A DNA stretch of 64,000 nucleotides from Latrodectus hesperus (Eukaryota; Arthropoda; Arachnida; Araneae; Theridiidae): positions 892,501 to 956,500 of the forward strand of contig JAJQOW010000024.1 in assembly GCA_037975125.1 (NCBI GenBank). The letters are read 5' to 3'. Positions within the stretch are counted from its first letter, which is position 1. Every line of letters starts with the position of its first letter. The position numbers and the translations under genes are program-made. A model generated the notes under the pieces. The model made no database searches. It was not told the DNA's origin and saw only the letters and a program-made list of their open reading frames with translations. Positions 41,384 to 54,042 of the stretch are shown in pieces.

Positions 41384-43559
41384 TATAGTAAATTGGAAAT
41401 ATGAAATCATTGAAATATAAGTATATATTATTTATGTGTTTGCTTACAATATCGGGATGCATAATCAGGATGCGGATTCCAAATTCATTAAATTCAGCAA
41501 ATTGTTTCGAAGTTTTGAACCACGAATAAGCGAAGAGATCGACATTAGAGCTAACCCCGTCCTCTCCCAAATGTACCACACCATCAGAAAAACATTGCGA
41601 ACACGAGCTGTTTTACGTATCCCAGTCATCGTCAATAAACTCGACAGATGTTCGATTGGGACACTATATAATCAATTACCATTCAGTCACCAGAGCAATA
41701 CTTATCCCAAGTAAGCCAACTTGCCCTCTGAGTATTGTATCTTTTATATTGCAACATATTTATGGTTATTTCTGACGAACTATGTATCTTATAAAAAGAG
41801 CCTACTGTAACACGTAACTTTGAATCACATTCAAATGAAGAGGTCAATATCAGAACTATTGCATTTCTGTTTATTTTATACCAAAAGAAAGGCATTGAGT
41901 CATACAGAACATTTAACATTAATATCCTTCTTCGCTATGGTTTCCGATTGTAAATTAGGTAACGATTCCACCTATTTCATATCAAAATGGCACCTTTATT
42001 CCTCATGTGACTTCAGCGCTCATTATATTTTACCAATAGTCTATCAACTATGAGTATTTGATCAATATTTTACGTTTATTATTGATGAAAATCCAATTTG
42101 AAGATCATTGCATATGGAATATAATTTGCTTCAAAGTGAAATATAATTTTCTGAAAGAAAATTTAAATTGGAATAAATTTAAAAAGTCAAACTTTTAACC
42201 GAATCATTCTAAGCTGAACAACCGATTATAACTTAAGAAAAAATTTCTCAATGTTAAATCAGAACTGGATTTGTTTTGCGAGTCACTGAAAGCACATATC
42301 CAGTCAATTAAAGTAGCAATTAATTTTTTTGAATTACAAATTTAGATAATACTTGTTTACTAAATAAAGGCTAAAAACACATTTTAAACAATAAATTCAT
42401 CTCGAGAAAAAGTTTTAGAACACGTATACTTTAGTTAGCTATATCGTGAAATGCGTGTAATATTTACACAACTTGATTTACTTTCCAAATTCACTTTAAA
42501 TATGAAAATAAATTATCTTGAAAGAAATGATAAATATTTTCTTTTATATACAATATTAGTGATGAATGATTTGAGAAAGAGAATTCATACACTATTCTTA
42601 AATTCTACTATTCACTGGGCCGAGGGTTATAAATTGTATAGCTATTTTAGTGCAGGTCACGTAGTAAAATTTTGCGTTGTAAGCAAATGTATATTTATAA
42701 TATATCAGCCTTTTTACCGAAAAGTCATTTCTCCCCCCCACACACAAATGCTTTACAGTTCCGAATTTTTTTTTTTAAGAAAAACCTGTTATGAAACTAT
42801 TCATTCAATAAACATTTCAATTTCTGTTCTTTGTAAATACATCGACAAACGTCTCAGTCAATGACTATGATTACATTGGAACTCCAAAAATAATTTGTTT
42901 GCCAAAAGCATCTACAGAAAAAAATTTGGACATCAAACAAATGGAAAAATAAATTCAGGCTTTTATCGGTTAAAAGCGAAAATGGAATTAAAATTAAAAA
43001 TACTTTCCACTTCCGATTTTAAGAAATTTTCTGATGGCACAAAACAAGAATATTTTTCCGCAAACAGATTATATAATTTCTCTTTTCAAAAAGTTATAAA
43101 TTTCTTATTCTAAAAATAGTTTCTTACATTATATTAACTGATTGCAGTGGGATGATTGCTTCAACTCAAATGTCAGCCTAGATGCGTAGGCGAGTGTTAT
43201 TTCTTTTTATATTCGTCTATAATAGGCTTTTATACAATAAAGTACTTACTTTAAGCATTTTTAAAATTATTTTATGAAATTTATTTTTTGTTTACAAATG
43301 CAGAATATAGAATTTTACGTATCTATTTTGTTGATATTAGTATTTTCCATTGCTCCAAGGTGTTTTCAAGCTAAAGAAATTGAAAAGTAATACATGAAAA
43401 ACATTATTTAAAATCTCACTTTTAGTAACTCAAATATAAATTTTTACATAAAATAAATCGAAAAAAAAATCTTGAAATAAATTAGAGAACTAATACATTT
43501 GCGATATTCACCCTAATTATCTAATGATGTAATCTCAAAGCTATCTAATAAGATGCTCA
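41384..43559. other. Unannotated stretch with unrecognised open frames
   Basis: Three plus-strand frames lie here: 41436-41714 (92 codons, starts with GTG, G+C higher than its surroundings), 42451-42864 (137 codons, ATG start) and 42895-43113 (72 codons). None shows a motif, signal peptide or domain I know. The 137-codon frame is unusually long for this base composition but is rich in Phe, Tyr, Ile and Lys, like random translation of A+T-rich DNA. Treated as unassigned. Confidence 0.4.
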
Positions 43560-43760
43560 AATAATTATCTTCTTACACTGTGATTTAACACGAAAAGGCA
43601 TTGGTCTTCATACTTTGCAAGCAGGGATCAAGCGAAAGATCCACAGACTTGGCCTGACACTGAAGAGGTATCACTACACATGGAGGACATTGACACTAGG
43701 ACAAAGTGTGCGTGCTTCAGTTGCCGTAAGAGAATACCATGGGTCTATATTTTAGATAGA
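43560..43760. other. Less A+T-rich island, origin unknown
   Basis: About 150 bp with near-even base composition (around 43595-43745). Frames are short; one contains CACFSCRKRIPW, which holds two cysteines in a knuckle-like spacing but nothing more. It may be a decayed repeat. Confidence 0.3.
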
Positions 43761-45131
43761 AATTTGATATTTCTAATTTCCAATGACGAGAAAAATCTCC
43801 TTAAAATTCCTACCACTACAGTCATTTGTTTCTGTCCTAATACAATCTGATTCCCTATCTAAATTTGAAACTTCAAAGTAAATTAAGAAAAATATTCTAA
43901 TGTATAAATTTATTGAAGCAAGTAGTTAAATTTAATTTTATTCGACTACGTTATTTCTCGAGGTTGTCATATATAGTGGTTAACGCGCGAACACTCTCTT
44001 TTAATCTAAAAATTTTAGTCAAATATTTTTTATGCCAACAAAATGACTGTATGGAGAAGTATAACCAAACCTTTTGCTATAAATATTTTACCACATAGCC
44101 ATATTAAGGAAACAATACTTCTGAAAATATTGCTTTAAATTACTTTGCTATTTCTTCACAAAATATGCAGCATGAATATAACATAACGATAATGAATGAT
44201 ATTATATTCTCTTCCATGTGCAAATTACATCTAATAGAAAAAGAGAATCCTTCAATTTAAATATTTCCTAGATGATTCAATTAACTATTAGTCTTCAAAT
44301 AAGATAGGCCTTTTATTGGATTGAAATTAAGCACCCCTCAATTTTAGTTTATAAAGTCACACAGTTCATCACACATTAATGTCTCTCAGAAAGCATATAA
44401 AAATAAGATTATATTTCTTGGATCTGTACATTAACCACGATATCGAGCTAATCCTGGAAAATGACTAAAGTAATTCTGAAAGTTATTTACTACATCAGAA
44501 AATACATTTTCAATTTAAAAAAACGACAGTTATAAACGTTAAAGTGAAATTTATAAGTACTTAAAAGATATTATAAATTTACTGACGAAGATTATTTTCA
44601 TTTCAAAAAAATTCTGAAAAAACGTTTTGATTTCGAAGCATTCTTCTTTCTATCAGATAATAAAACATAAAGTAGAATGTAAGGAATGTTAAAAGTAGTG
44701 TATATAGAGAAAATCATATTTTGTAACGGTGAATTTACAAGTATAATAAATGGTAATTTTTAAAGTAGAAGTTTATGGAAGAGTAATGCCCGAGTAAATT
44801 AAATTAACATGTTTAATTGAAAATAATAATTACATTTTTAATAATATAAGCCACTGAATTTAGCTTATTAATAGAATATTCAACAGTGTTTGTACTAAGA
44901 AGACTAAATAAATTAGTCATGTTAAATAATATTTTATCAGTAATTAATTAAAAATATAAAAATAATTTAACTTTGTTAATAAATTGAAGCTCCATTTCAT
45001 ATTTCAGTTGTGATTAACTAAATTACTTCTTGATGAGGACGCTAAAAACTGTTATTGGTGAAAATCTAATAAATATTAATAAAGGAATTGAGATCTTTGA
45101 TTGTAACGGAAATTAGTTGAAGGAAATTTTA
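43761..45131. other. Unannotated A+T-rich DNA
   Basis: No structure recognised; the next feature is a LINE C-terminal fragment. Confidence 0.55.
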
Positions 45132-45248
45132 ATATATGTCAGCCAATCTAAGAATACTCCTGATCATATTTTGGACTGTCTCGGGCTTTCCAGACGAGAT
45201 TTATATAGAAACCCAATCATGGTTTTGGACTTTTTGAGAACCCAGGAG
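45132..45248 (+). pseudogene. LINE ORF2 extreme C-terminus fragment
   Basis: An open frame reads SQSKNTPDHILDCLGLSRRD and then MVLDFLRTQ. It parallels the C-terminal knuckle region of the LINE at 7150-7287 (CPKCNLTRVHIL) and of the copy at 59803-60170 (EHIIFCLGL, LLVIDFLAVHD). The expected MDLV stop is replaced by the start of a tandem repeat. The fragment is about 40 codons and is probably a 5'-truncated insertion whose 3' end has been rearranged. Confidence 0.7.
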
Positions 45249-45332
45249 ATTAATAATAACAACATGAATCATTTATGGAAAGCTTTCACCATTAATAATA
45301 ACAACAAGAATCACTTATGGAAAGCTTTCACC
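45249..45332 (+). repeat. 42-bp tandem duplication, two units
   Basis: ATTAATAATAACAACATGAA opens each unit (45249-45290 and 45291-45332). Two mismatches are seen between units. The AATAATAACAACA part resembles the simple-repeat tail of a LINE, here duplicated together with unrelated sequence. Confidence 0.95.
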
Positions 45333-45972
45333 ATTTAGCAAGAGCACAAGTTTATTTCTTAATAAACTGCAGGACTATTTGAAGAAACTTAAATTAATTT
45401 ATGTAAATGTGTGTGTGTTTTTAAATAATATATTTTTAGATAACTCCATAAAATTTTCCTTTTAAATGCTGCTAGTAATTAATTATTTGGTTCTATCTTC
45501 AAAGAAATACTAAACGGATTCTACATTTGTTTTAGTTATAGAAATAACATCCTCAATTTCTATGCCATAATATCTAAAAATATTGTGTTGGGAATATTCT
45601 TGATATAATGCATATAAGGAGAATTACATTTATAATGCAAATGACATCACTGTTTGAAATTTGCGTTTCGTAATTCCTAATAAGAATATTTTCAAAAATC
45701 ATCATTGTTTTGCTTTTTTTGTTGCATTGTAAAAAAATAGAATAAATAGTTTAGACACTGATTCAATAAAAAAATTATTACAAATGTGCTTCTTTTTCTC
45801 GGCATTGTTATTTCGGTATTTTTGTGTTTTTTTTTCTCGATAGAGTTAGTGAAATCTATGAATCTTTTCCGAATATCAGCATCTCAGATTTTCCAAATAG
45901 GTCTGGGACTGTTTACGTTGCATTGTAACAATCCTGGAACCTATTTGGTGTTTGTGTTGTGTTTACGCTGAA
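45333..45972. other. Unannotated A+T-rich DNA
   Basis: Nothing recognised. Confidence 0.6.
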
Positions 45973-46113
45973 TAAATAATCAACAATGCATTCAATATGC
46001 ATAATAATCAACAATACATTCAATATACATAATAATCAACAATACATTCAATATACATAATAATAAACAATGTATTCAATATGCATAATAATCAACGATG
46101 CATTCAATATGCA
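45973..46113 (+). repeat. 28-bp minisatellite, five units
   Basis: CAACAATGCATTCAATATGC and variants start at 45981, 46009, 46037, 46065 and 46093, exactly 28 bp apart. The last unit ends in an inverted repeat (CAACGATGCAT with ATGCATTGTTG). Confidence 0.95.
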
Positions 46114-46189
46114 TTGTTGGCTATTTAATCAGCATTTCATATAAACTTCTAAGATTTTATACACCCTACTTTCTGTATAAATATTCATC

Positions 46190-46414
46190 ATTTTGTTATG
46201 TTTACCATTTCCGCGTATATAATATACATAAAATGTCATCATCCACCAATAGACTGTAAATTAAAAAGAATCAAAATTATTTGTTTTCCTATTGTTCGAA
46301 AATGACTTTGCAAAATATGTCCCTTATTTTGTAAAGCTTACCATTTTCGCGTGTATTATATGTGTAAAATATCATCAGACACAATAGATTGCAAATTGAA
46401 AAGATCAAAATTAT
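46190..46414 (+). repeat. Direct repeat of ~90 bp, two copies
   Basis: Copy 1 is 46190-46280 and copy 2 is 46326-46414. Paired words: TTACCATTTCCGCGTAT/TTACCATTTTCGCGTGT; AAAATGTCATCA/AAAATATCATCA; CAATAGACTGTAAATT/CAATAGATTGCAAATT; and GAATCAAAATTAT/AGATCAAAATTAT. About 45 bp of unrelated DNA separates them. Confidence 0.85.
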
Positions 46415-46801
46415 ATGGCAAAACTATAGACATACAGATTCCCATAACATAATAATATGACTTTTTATCCAAGTGAAATTAAAGGAAATGATTTTATTTT
46501 TTAAATATTCTGCATGATTTAAACATATTTTAATCCTTAAGTCGAGAGAATAAAACTTTCCTTTCCTAAATATATGTTTCTTGAATTTAGAAACCGCATA
46601 CAGCAATAACGTATCATGTTAATACTTAAAATAAATTTTATGTTCAGAATACTATACTCCAAAATAGTTTTGATTTTATTCAAATTTATATTCATAGAGG
46701 AATTCTTAGAGCACAAATATAAATGTATGAGAATGTATTCTTTTATAACTGTAGAGCTACCAGAAATTATATGTTGCTTATTATAAATTATATCATTATA
46801 C
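46415..46801. other. Unannotated A+T-rich DNA
   Basis: Only short minus-strand frames without motifs. Confidence 0.6.
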
Positions 46802-46810
46802 ATGAAATTT
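46802..46810. repeat. Target-site duplication, left copy
   Basis: ATGAAATTT, identical to 47084-47092, borders the SINE head exactly. Confidence 0.8.
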
Positions 46811-47083
46811 GCTGCATAGCCTGTCTAGTGGTCAGCGTGCCTGACTGCGGATAGGAAAATCCTAAGTTCGAATCCCGGTTTGGGCATAGATGAACTCTCT
46901 CTATCCTTTCTTTGTCCTTTCCTTCTATGAATGAGTTGTAAATGGTTGCCTACCCTATAAACGGGTACCTATAGCATGAGTGTACTGAGGAAGTTAGAAT
47001 TTACGCCAAATAACTGTTCAGTTGGAAAAAGTAGAGCAGCGCACTCCATATTGCCAGCCTAGCTGAAACAAGACAACAATAAA
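46811..47083 (+). mobile_element. SINE family A, copy 1, with 9-bp target duplication
   Basis: The 273-bp unit starts GCTGCATAGCCTGTCTAGTG, whose TAGTGGTCAGCGTG segment is a tRNA A box. It has an intact B box AGTTCGAATCC at 46865-46875. The body includes AAATGGTTGCCTACCCTATA, GTACTGAGGAAGT, GCGCACTCCATATTGCCAGC and CTAGCTG, and a short A-rich tail ends at 47083. It is flanked by a perfect 9-bp duplication. The head is tRNA-like in its promoter boxes only; no acceptor stem is formed, so it is not a tRNA gene. The same family recurs at 53421-53682. Confidence 0.9.
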
Positions 47084-47092
47084 ATGAAATTT
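47084..47092. repeat. Target-site duplication, right copy
   Basis: ATGAAATTT, the partner of 46802-46810. Confidence 0.8.
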
Positions 47093-47884
47093 TTACACCA
47101 AAATTGAAAAAACATTGTAATTAATTTACATGAGAGACAAATACATTTATAAATGTGATTAATGAATTTACTTTTATTAATGTTTTTATAAGCACACCAA
47201 AAATTTATTTAAAAATTTCTTATTCATCAATTATGATGAAATAATAATGCAAATTACTTGCTTATTTAAAAAAAACTCTACCATGTATTACTTTTTTACG
47301 CGTGAAATTTTGTCTTTCATCTTAGTTTGTTATCAATGGCGTTTTATTTTTGAAAAGTCATTTCGAAGAAGGTTTAAAGAATAAATGTCTCTATAGTAAA
47401 AGTTTATTCTTACACACAATACTCGGTTTCCTATTAAATGACTAATAGACAAAATGCAGATTTTTTCAAAAAGAAATAGGAAACTTTTCATTGGTTTTAA
47501 TGCAGGATCGATCGCTATTTCCTAAAAGTTGCTTACGAAGTTTTATTTTAAACGCTTCAAGAATCCTTTTGGGATTACAGAAAAAATTTTCGGTGAAAAA
47601 GAATTTTCCGTAGTATTTTATTTAAGCCTATATTATCAGCTTGAATTGACATAACGATAAAAATGTAAACATTTTGAAGTTGTCCTTCATATAATCTTTG
47701 CCACTGACTTTTACAAACTTTGTTGAAATAATTTTTTCAACATATGAAAAAGGTTGTGATATTGTATACAAAAATAAGAAAAAAAAATCTGAGAAGGATA
47801 TATGAGAATATATTTTTATTGTATTTCTTGCTTTTGTTTATTAAAATGTGCTTCTAATTCCTATCAATAATGAAATCATGAAGA
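47093..47884. other. Unannotated A+T-rich DNA
   Basis: Nothing recognised. Confidence 0.6.
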
Positions 47885-48010
47885 AATAATTGATAACTTT
47901 TGACGTTATAAAGATGTAGCTGAAATGGAAAATGATAATAGCAGATTCATACCCGAATAATTGATAAAGTTTGATGTAATTAAGATATAGCTGAAATGAA
48001 AACGAAAATT
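47885..48010 (+). repeat. Imperfect tandem pair, 71-bp period
   Basis: AATAATTGATAACTTTTGACGT and AATAATTGATAAAGTTTGATGT start the two units. AAGATGTAGCTGAAATGGAAAA and AAGATATAGCTGAAATGAAAAC follow at matching positions. Confidence 0.8.
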
Positions 48011-49282
<1,272 letters not shown>

Positions 49283-49501
49283 CTTTCCATTAATTACAGA
49301 GTAGTGGGAAAGAAATATATTTTCTTTACTACAGGTTGATAATTCTTACGTCAGAAAGAGTTCCATAAAGTTTAATTAACTTTTAAAAGCATTGAAATAA
49401 AATTAACTTAGAAAGATGTGAATAAAATTAAAATTCGAAATAAATACAGAATGCTTTATATAACGACGAAAAAAATATGTTAATCTCAATAGCTTTTTTA
49501 C

Positions 49502-49601
49502 GCCTGTTCCCCAACCACTTAGAGATGATGGGTTTGAAGATCTCCGAGACCGCTTCGGTGATAATAAATCAAACGTTGAAGTTCTGCTGGAATTTTGAAA
49601 A
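49502..49601 (-). CDS. Candidate single exon, Ser/Arg-rich (unrecognised)
   Basis: On the minus strand this 100-bp segment has near-even base composition inside A+T-rich DNA. It reads, without a stop, FDLLSPKRSRRSSNPSSLSG and then WGTGV. Upstream there is a pyrimidine tract (TTTTTTCTCTTTCTC) followed by GATAG, a usable acceptor; downstream AACAGGC is followed by GTAAAA, a usable donor. The basic, serine-rich stretch with RRSS and SPKR has the look of a phosphorylation-prone linker in a larger protein. I do not recognise the protein. There is no ATG, so if real it is an internal exon of a gene whose other exons lie outside the window or escaped notice. It may equally be a fragment of an unknown repeat. 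Confidence 0.3.
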
Positions 49602-49962
49602 CTATCTTCGCCATTCAAATGAGAAAGAGAAAAAATGCATCACACTAATCTAATGTGAACATATGCAATTTGGAATAATTGGTTTTCTTGAAAGCAAATA
49701 TGAAAATATATAAATATAAGTTATTAAAAATAATTTCATAACTTACATTGAAGTTTTTAGACATCACGTAATAAAGATTCTATATCAGGGGTGGCCAAGC
49801 TCCTTGATAATCCGAGACATTTTTTAAAATCTGAAATTTTTCACGAGTAGAGCAATTAAATACATAGTTAAAAGATATGCAAAAAAAGCTATTTAAATAT
49901 TTTTACTGAAATTATATTTATTGTAAACACGTAAATAAAAATACAAAATGTTTATTGAATAT

Positions 49963-49967
<5 letters not shown>

Positions 49968-50042
<75 letters not shown>

Positions 50043-50071
50043 ATATACATGTATATATATATATATATATT
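49968..50071. repeat. (TA)n microsatellite inside the hAT element
   Basis: TA with two ACATG interruptions near the right side. It lies within the transposon, downstream of the transposase relic, so the array arose or expanded after insertion. Confidence 0.97.
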
Positions 50072-50084
50072 ATTTGCCTTGATA

Positions 50085-51300
50085 GTTCTTTCAAATTTGC
50101 TGAATAAATGGTGACAGCACTTCTCAGTAATTCCTCGAGATGTTGGTTAACTGATACTGATCGGTTTAAAAAAATCAAGAGACGACTTAAAATATTTCAT
50201 GTCTTGAAAACAATTTTTAAATTCCGTGTGTATTTTTTTCAGCTTTTTTAAATATACCATTTTTTCTTTTTTAATAATGGAACAAATGTTTTTACTCGAG
50301 GAAAATTACAAAATGTTTTATTTTTAATGTCCTTTTGAAAAAGTTATAATTCTGTTTGAAAACTAAATATACTTTGTGAGATTGTTTTATATTTCCCCTT
50401 CAATTGGAAATTCAGTGTTTGAAAATGTTCCGTGACATCAATCAGAAAAATTAAGTCTTAAAACCACTTGTCATCGTCTAATTCTGAATAGGTTACTTTC
50501 TTTCCTTTTAGAAATGCAGTTATGGGATGAAATAAATTTATAAATCAATTTAATACGTTTTAGCTAGATAACCATCTAGTAATGCAAAAGAAATAAATGT
50601 CATTTGAAAGTTTTTAATCCTTTTATTCTTCACAAAAATTTCTGAATTGTCAATTTTTTGCATTAGTGCGAATGTAATTTACAACGTGCTGTTTTCATAA
50701 CATCAAGATACTTGAAATATTTTATTACAAGATGTTCTCGGTGAATTATGCAGTGAATTGGTATGAATTGTGAAATTTGAGAACCATCTCTTGAAAGCCC
50801 AACAAAACCAATTTTTTTTTATCTAGCATTGCCTGAGCTCCATCAGTTGCAAATATTACAAGTTTATTAAGATGCACATCCAAAGTTTCTATTGTGGAGT
50901 CTAATGCATTTTTAATATCGACATGGCGGGTTGACTCTTGAAGTGCTACAAAATCTGATAATTCTTCTTTAACAACGAAGTCAGGGGAAACAAAACGCAT
51001 AAAAGCTGCCAATTGCGGAAGATATGCGATATCTGCCAATTCGTCAAGAACTAAGCTGAATGCAATACTGTTCTTCAAATCATTTTTAAATTATATTCAA
51101 GAGAAGTATTAATTGCAGTTATGCGTCGTTCGGTTGTATCTCTCGAGATGGGAATTTGCGAAACAACTTTGTGCAATGCGGCCTTATTTAGATCCAAAAC
51201 TTAAGATACTTTATAAAAACTTAAGAGCAATATTCCAGGCAATAACAAAACTGGCTTCAGCCACATTGTTAGCTAGATTGTGCTTAAAGTCATTAAAATT
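50085..51300 (-). pseudogene. hAT transposase pseudogene
   Basis: The relic reads from high to low coordinates: NNVAEASFVIAWNIALKFL (near 51280-51220); LNKAALHKVVSQIPISRDTT and ERRITAINTSLEYNLK (51190-51080); after a one-base loss in an A run, the open frame 50746-51078 with KNSIAFSLVLDELADIAYL, LSDFVALQEST and KLVIFATDGAQAM. Then come frameshifted IPIHCIIHREHL (near 50750) and ITRWLSS (near 50560), and [15 protein letters not shown] (near 50130). LDELAD stands where hAT enzymes have LDES(T/C)D, and TDGA holds the second acidic position. This is the ZBED/GTF2IRD2-like branch of hAT transposases by overall motif order (from memory). The N-terminal BED zinc finger is not visible. Multiple frameshifts and stops make it dead. 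Confidence 0.85.
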
Positions 51301-52101
51301 GTGACTATTGTTTATTTAAATTTGAATTTAAAAAATCGAGTTCATAGGATCTTAAAATCTGAAATTTCGTGGATACTGATTAGAAAATTGAGGATGATTG
51401 TTTTCATAATATCGACGTAAATTGCTGGTCCTAATATTTTGACAGTAAAATTACAAATAACACATAATATTTTTCCACTTTGTCAATAATAAGAAATTCT
51501 TATCCCACTCATTATTATAACACTTCTATTTTCTTGCTAGTATTTTCTTTTTTTATTATCGTCCTCTGTGATCATATTTTTAAAAGAACTGTAAATAAAT
51601 AAATAAATTCAGAAAATACAAGTACTGTGTTTTAAACTAATAACAACACGTGTTACATATTACGAAACGAATTATGGTTAACTTACCAAAAATTGCACAG
51701 ATTACAAATTATATCCGTAGCAAGAGTGATACAAATTGTTTTTTTTTTTCAGATCAGAATGTCAACTTTCCATTGCAATGAAAGCTTACAAATTCAATAT
51801 TAATCTGGAGTCGGTCGATCACGGGCAATAACGCCACTGTTTATACTTGTTTGCGTAGTTTCAATGAGTCATATCATTCTCTACGTGGACGGAAAAGAAA
51901 TTTGCTACAATGTTGCACTTAGTCTTTCATATTTGTTGTCAGTAATTTGAAAGACATTTTAGAAACACATACGGAACAATAACTATTTTTTTAAAATATA
52001 GACACAAAAATGAAAAGGGAGCTCGGATGCAGTTATCGAGACCACAACTAATCCTTCAAGGAGCCGCATGTGACTAGCGAGCCACAGGTTGGCCACCCCT
52101 G

Positions 52102-53420
52102 ATATATAGCATACCATATATAACGCATGTTTTATTAATTAGATTTTACCAAAGATAAACATATAAATAAATTTCGTGAATCCCCCGCCAATTAATGGGA
52201 AGAAAAAATATTAAACTAATTCAAAGAGAAAAGAGAAGATGAAGAATCACGAGAGGTTTTTTTTATAAACAGCAAATTGAAATAAACCAAAAACCAAAGA
52301 AGTAAGGGAGAAGGAAACATCTAACAGATTAGGTTAAACGTGAAAACATGTAGTTTTATTGTTTAAAACATAGAAGTTTGAGAATTACAAAATGTTCTTA
52401 TTAGATTAAAGCTATATTATGTATCATGAAATGAAGTCACCAATGTAGGTTATCTATAAACTAATCGAATGAGATGTATTATTCTTGAAAATTCTCTTTA
52501 TATACAAAGTTAATCAATGCTGAATTCGAGATTTTTTTTATTCAGTGTTTCAATGCATTTCCTCACAGCGGTGTATAGCAAAAGACGAAAAAGAATTCGT
52601 TGAAGAGGCCAAAATCAATACTTTTTCAAATTTCCGAAAACTGTGAATTTATTTTTTAAAAACAATGTGAGAATGGAGAAACAAAAAGGGATCCAATGTC
52701 ATTCTCAAGCTGATATTTAAATTTTCTCATTTTATTGACCTCATGTTTTTCCCGAGAAACTGTACTGAATGAATGCATTCTTTATCTTGTAAACATCTTT
52801 TACAATTTTTTTCTGAATTTGGTACTGGAAATGTTACTTCGACTTTGTATAAGAATCTATACATTTCACTCATTTTATAAATCGATATTTGTTTCAACTG
52901 AAACTTAGAAAAATATCCATCAACAATACAATTTATAATCTTTAAATGAGAATTTCATTGACTATGATAAGTCTTCTAATTTCCCGAAATTTTTGTTTTC
53001 TTCCTTTTTAGTTTGCTAATTGTTTCTCAATCACTAACACCTCTTTGTATTTATTAACTAGCATAAATTATTTTAAGTCAAAATGTCTATAGGAAAAATT
53101 TCTCATTATTGTCTTTTATTTTAGAATTTGATAAAAATTGATAAATTGATAAAATGATAAAAATTGATTATTGTTAACCGTCCACATTAACATCATTTTT
53201 AAAAACAATCTAATTTTCCAAATCAATATTAGTAACAAATGAATTATTATTTTTATTAAGTTTCAGCAAACTATGTCTTTCTTACTAATACTTAGACTTA
53301 ATGTCTTTCTTACGAACACTTAAAAATATATAAGAATAAGAAAATGAAGTTAAATATTTTATCATAGGAATGGTAGACATGACATTATTTACATCTTTTA
53401 TATTATTTAAGTCAAAGTTT
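52102..53420. other. Unannotated A+T-rich DNA
   Basis: No repeat boundary, pol III box or motif-bearing frame was seen between the hAT element and the next SINE. Confidence 0.55.
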
Positions 53421-53682
53421 CCGCCCATCCAGTTTAGTGGACAGAGTGCCTGTCTGTGGATATGGAGGGCCTGGATTTGAACCACGGTTTGAGCATGAAT
53501 GTACTTTCTCTCTCTCATGTCTTTGTTTTTTCCTTGTATGAATAGGATCTAAATGGTTGCCCACCCTATAAACAAGTACCCGTTGCATGCGTGTACTGAG
53601 GAAGTCGGACTTCACACCGAATTACGATTCAGTTAAAAAAGGGCAGTAGCGCACCCCATATTGCCAGCCTAGCTGGCACAAA
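53421..53682 (+). mobile_element. SINE family A, copy 2
   Basis: Aligned with copy 1 (46811-47083) along its full length: TTTAGTGGACAGAGTGCCTG (A box), GGATTTGAACC (B box with two changes), AAATGGTTGCCCACCCTATA, CGTGTACTGAGGAAGTC, GCGCACCCCATATTGCCAGC and CTAGCTGGCAC. The mutated B box and the lack of a visible target-site duplication suggest that it is older or has been altered at the edges. Confidence 0.85.
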
Positions 53683-54042
53683 AAATTAAAATAGATCATT
53701 TATAGCTATAAATACTGTTACTTCATAACATTTTAATATACAGTATATAATTTTAATAACGAATAGTTCGGACTGCGAATCGGATATCGGAATCGGATAA
53801 CGAACACCTACAAGAAAGATTTTGGTGTTCGGACAACGAATACATATTCAGAAAACAAATTGAAATGAATTCTAACGAACGCTTCAAGGAACATGATATG
53901 CAGGGTTGCTTAACCTAATGGACCAAAAGTCGTTTTTCATATCTCTTGAATTATGTTGCTTGCCTATTATACTTCAAGTGCTGGGGGGAAGATACTGGAG
54001 GAAAATTTTCCAATAAAATATTTGTAGCTAAAGTCGACTTTC
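53683..54042. other. Stretch with CGGAT/CGAAC-rich segment
   Basis: At 53762-53812 the words GGACTGCGAATCGGATATCGG and GAATCGGATAACGAACACC stand out by repeated CGGAT and by an 8-bp inverted pair CGAACACC/GGTGTTCG. Purpose unknown. Confidence 0.4.

Larger units (their letters stand above)
49786..52101 (-). mobile_element. hAT-family DNA transposon, both ends present
   Basis: The terminal inverted repeats are CAGGGGTGGCCAAGCT at 49786 and, in reverse complement from 52101, CAGGGGTGGCCAACCT (one mismatch in 16). CAGGGGTG ends are typical of hAT elements. Subterminal sequences next to the right end (GAGCCGCATGTGACTAGCGAGCCACAGG) are also of this kind. The flanking 8-mers, TTCTATAT and ATATATAG, agree at 5 of 8 positions and both fit the hAT target pattern nTnnnnAn, so they look like a decayed target duplication. 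The 2.3-kb interior holds a transposase pseudogene on the minus strand and a (TA)n array at 49968-50071. Confidence 0.88.

Noticed and set aside
45973..46113. CRISPR array
   Set aside because: The 28-bp units are contiguous with no spacers, and the genome is clearly eukaryotic. It is a minisatellite.
46811..46890. A functional tRNA gene
   Set aside because: Only the A and B boxes are tRNA-like. No acceptor stem pairs, and the same unit with a 190-bp body recurs at 53421, so it is a SINE head.
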